Source: Gammaproteobacteria bacterium (lineage in GTDB: Bacteria > Pseudomonadota > Gammaproteobacteria > SZUA-21). Taken from it: a stretch of 5,502 nucleotides of DNA. The notes under the pieces were generated by a model. That model made no database searches. It was given only the letters and a program-made list of their open reading frames with translations, and had not been told where the DNA came from. Within the stretch, counting starts at the first letter, position 1; each line of letters begins with the position of its first letter. Shown one piece after another: positions 5,351-5,502 of the stretch. Location of the stretch: the NCBI GenBank assembly GCA_027021095.1, contig JALUUZ010000562.1, positions 1 to 5,502 of the forward strand. The letters are read 5' to 3'. The translations under genes and the position numbers were made by a program.

Positions 5351-5502
5351 TCATTCAAGCTTGAAGTCTTCCGCGTCGCTGAATATCAGGCTGTAGTATT
5401 CCTTTGTACTGAGAACAGCGGCATCCCTGGACCTGATCACCGCTGCGGAATTATAGTCTTCCGGATCATTCAGGCTGACCATCTCCTCTGTCGTAATCGA
5501 GC
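5351..5502 (-). CDS. C-terminal end of an unidentified protein (start beyond the right edge)
   Basis: The minus strand is open from the window edge to a TGA at 5353-5351, giving 49 residues that end EYYSLIFSDAEDFKLE. The composition is acidic and soluble (SLNDPEDYNSAAVIRSRDAA), with a probable helix around the RDAAVLSTKEYYSLIF stretch, and reads like real protein rather than random frame. It is too short to place in a family. It runs toward the radical-SAM gene and is separated from it by 141 bp, so it belongs to a different transcript. An unrelated flanking gene or another cluster member are both possible. Confidence 0.5.
   Translation of the reverse strand, partial: SITTEEMVSLNDPEDYNSAAVIRSRDAAVLSTKEYYSLIFSDAEDFKLE

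Noticed and set aside
5354..5365. Perfect 12-bp palindrome TTCAAGCTTGAA
   Set aside because: It lies within the last codons of the right-edge gene (FKLE plus neighbours), has no loop or T run, and a single short palindrome can occur by chance.

Overview
This 5.5 kb window looks like one accessory, conflict-type gene cluster from a moderately GC-rich bacterium. By codon use and style it is probably a gammaproteobacterium; no marker gene fixes the taxon. Five tightly packed genes run leftward on the minus strand. Facing them across a ~100 bp divergent control region is a single plus-strand radical-SAM gene. The right end holds a short convergent intergenic stretch and then the C-terminal tail of an unrelated-looking minus-strand gene.

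Reading the minus-strand operon in transcription order: (1) 4491-3418, a 357-residue helical protein of unrecognised fold that starts with TTG; (2) 3357-2797, a 186-residue coiled-coil protein that starts with GTG behind a very good Shine-Dalgarno; (3) 2800-641, a 719-residue AAA+ metalloprotease related to FtsH but soluble, with a decayed first AAA+ domain, an intact second AAA+ domain and an intact M41 zinc-protease domain; (4) 654-385, an 89-residue small protein whose start lies inside the protease gene; (5) 374 to beyond position 1, the N-terminal 124 residues of a protein resembling the bpX-type proteins of MoxR-vWA-beta-propeller ternary systems. The junctions are ATGA (4 nt), a 14-nt overlap and a 10-nt gap, so the last four genes are probably translated as a coupled block.

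The plus-strand gene (4592-5209) is a compact NrdG/PflA-like radical-SAM protein with CX3CX2C and GGEP motifs. No glycyl-radical enzyme is present in the window to be its partner.

This gene set (soluble FtsH-like double-AAA protease, small accessory X proteins, bpX-like protein, stand-alone 4Fe-4S protein) matches what I recall of the computationally described 'FtsH ternary systems' with MoxR ATPase and vWA partners, which are predicted NTP-dependent conflict or stress systems. The MoxR and vWA genes themselves are not in the window. I expect them to the left of position 1 in the same operon. That system assignment is family knowledge plus inference, not something proved by these 5.5 kb. No tRNA, rRNA, CRISPR array, transposase or integrase was seen, and no gene-free stretch exceeds 300 bases.
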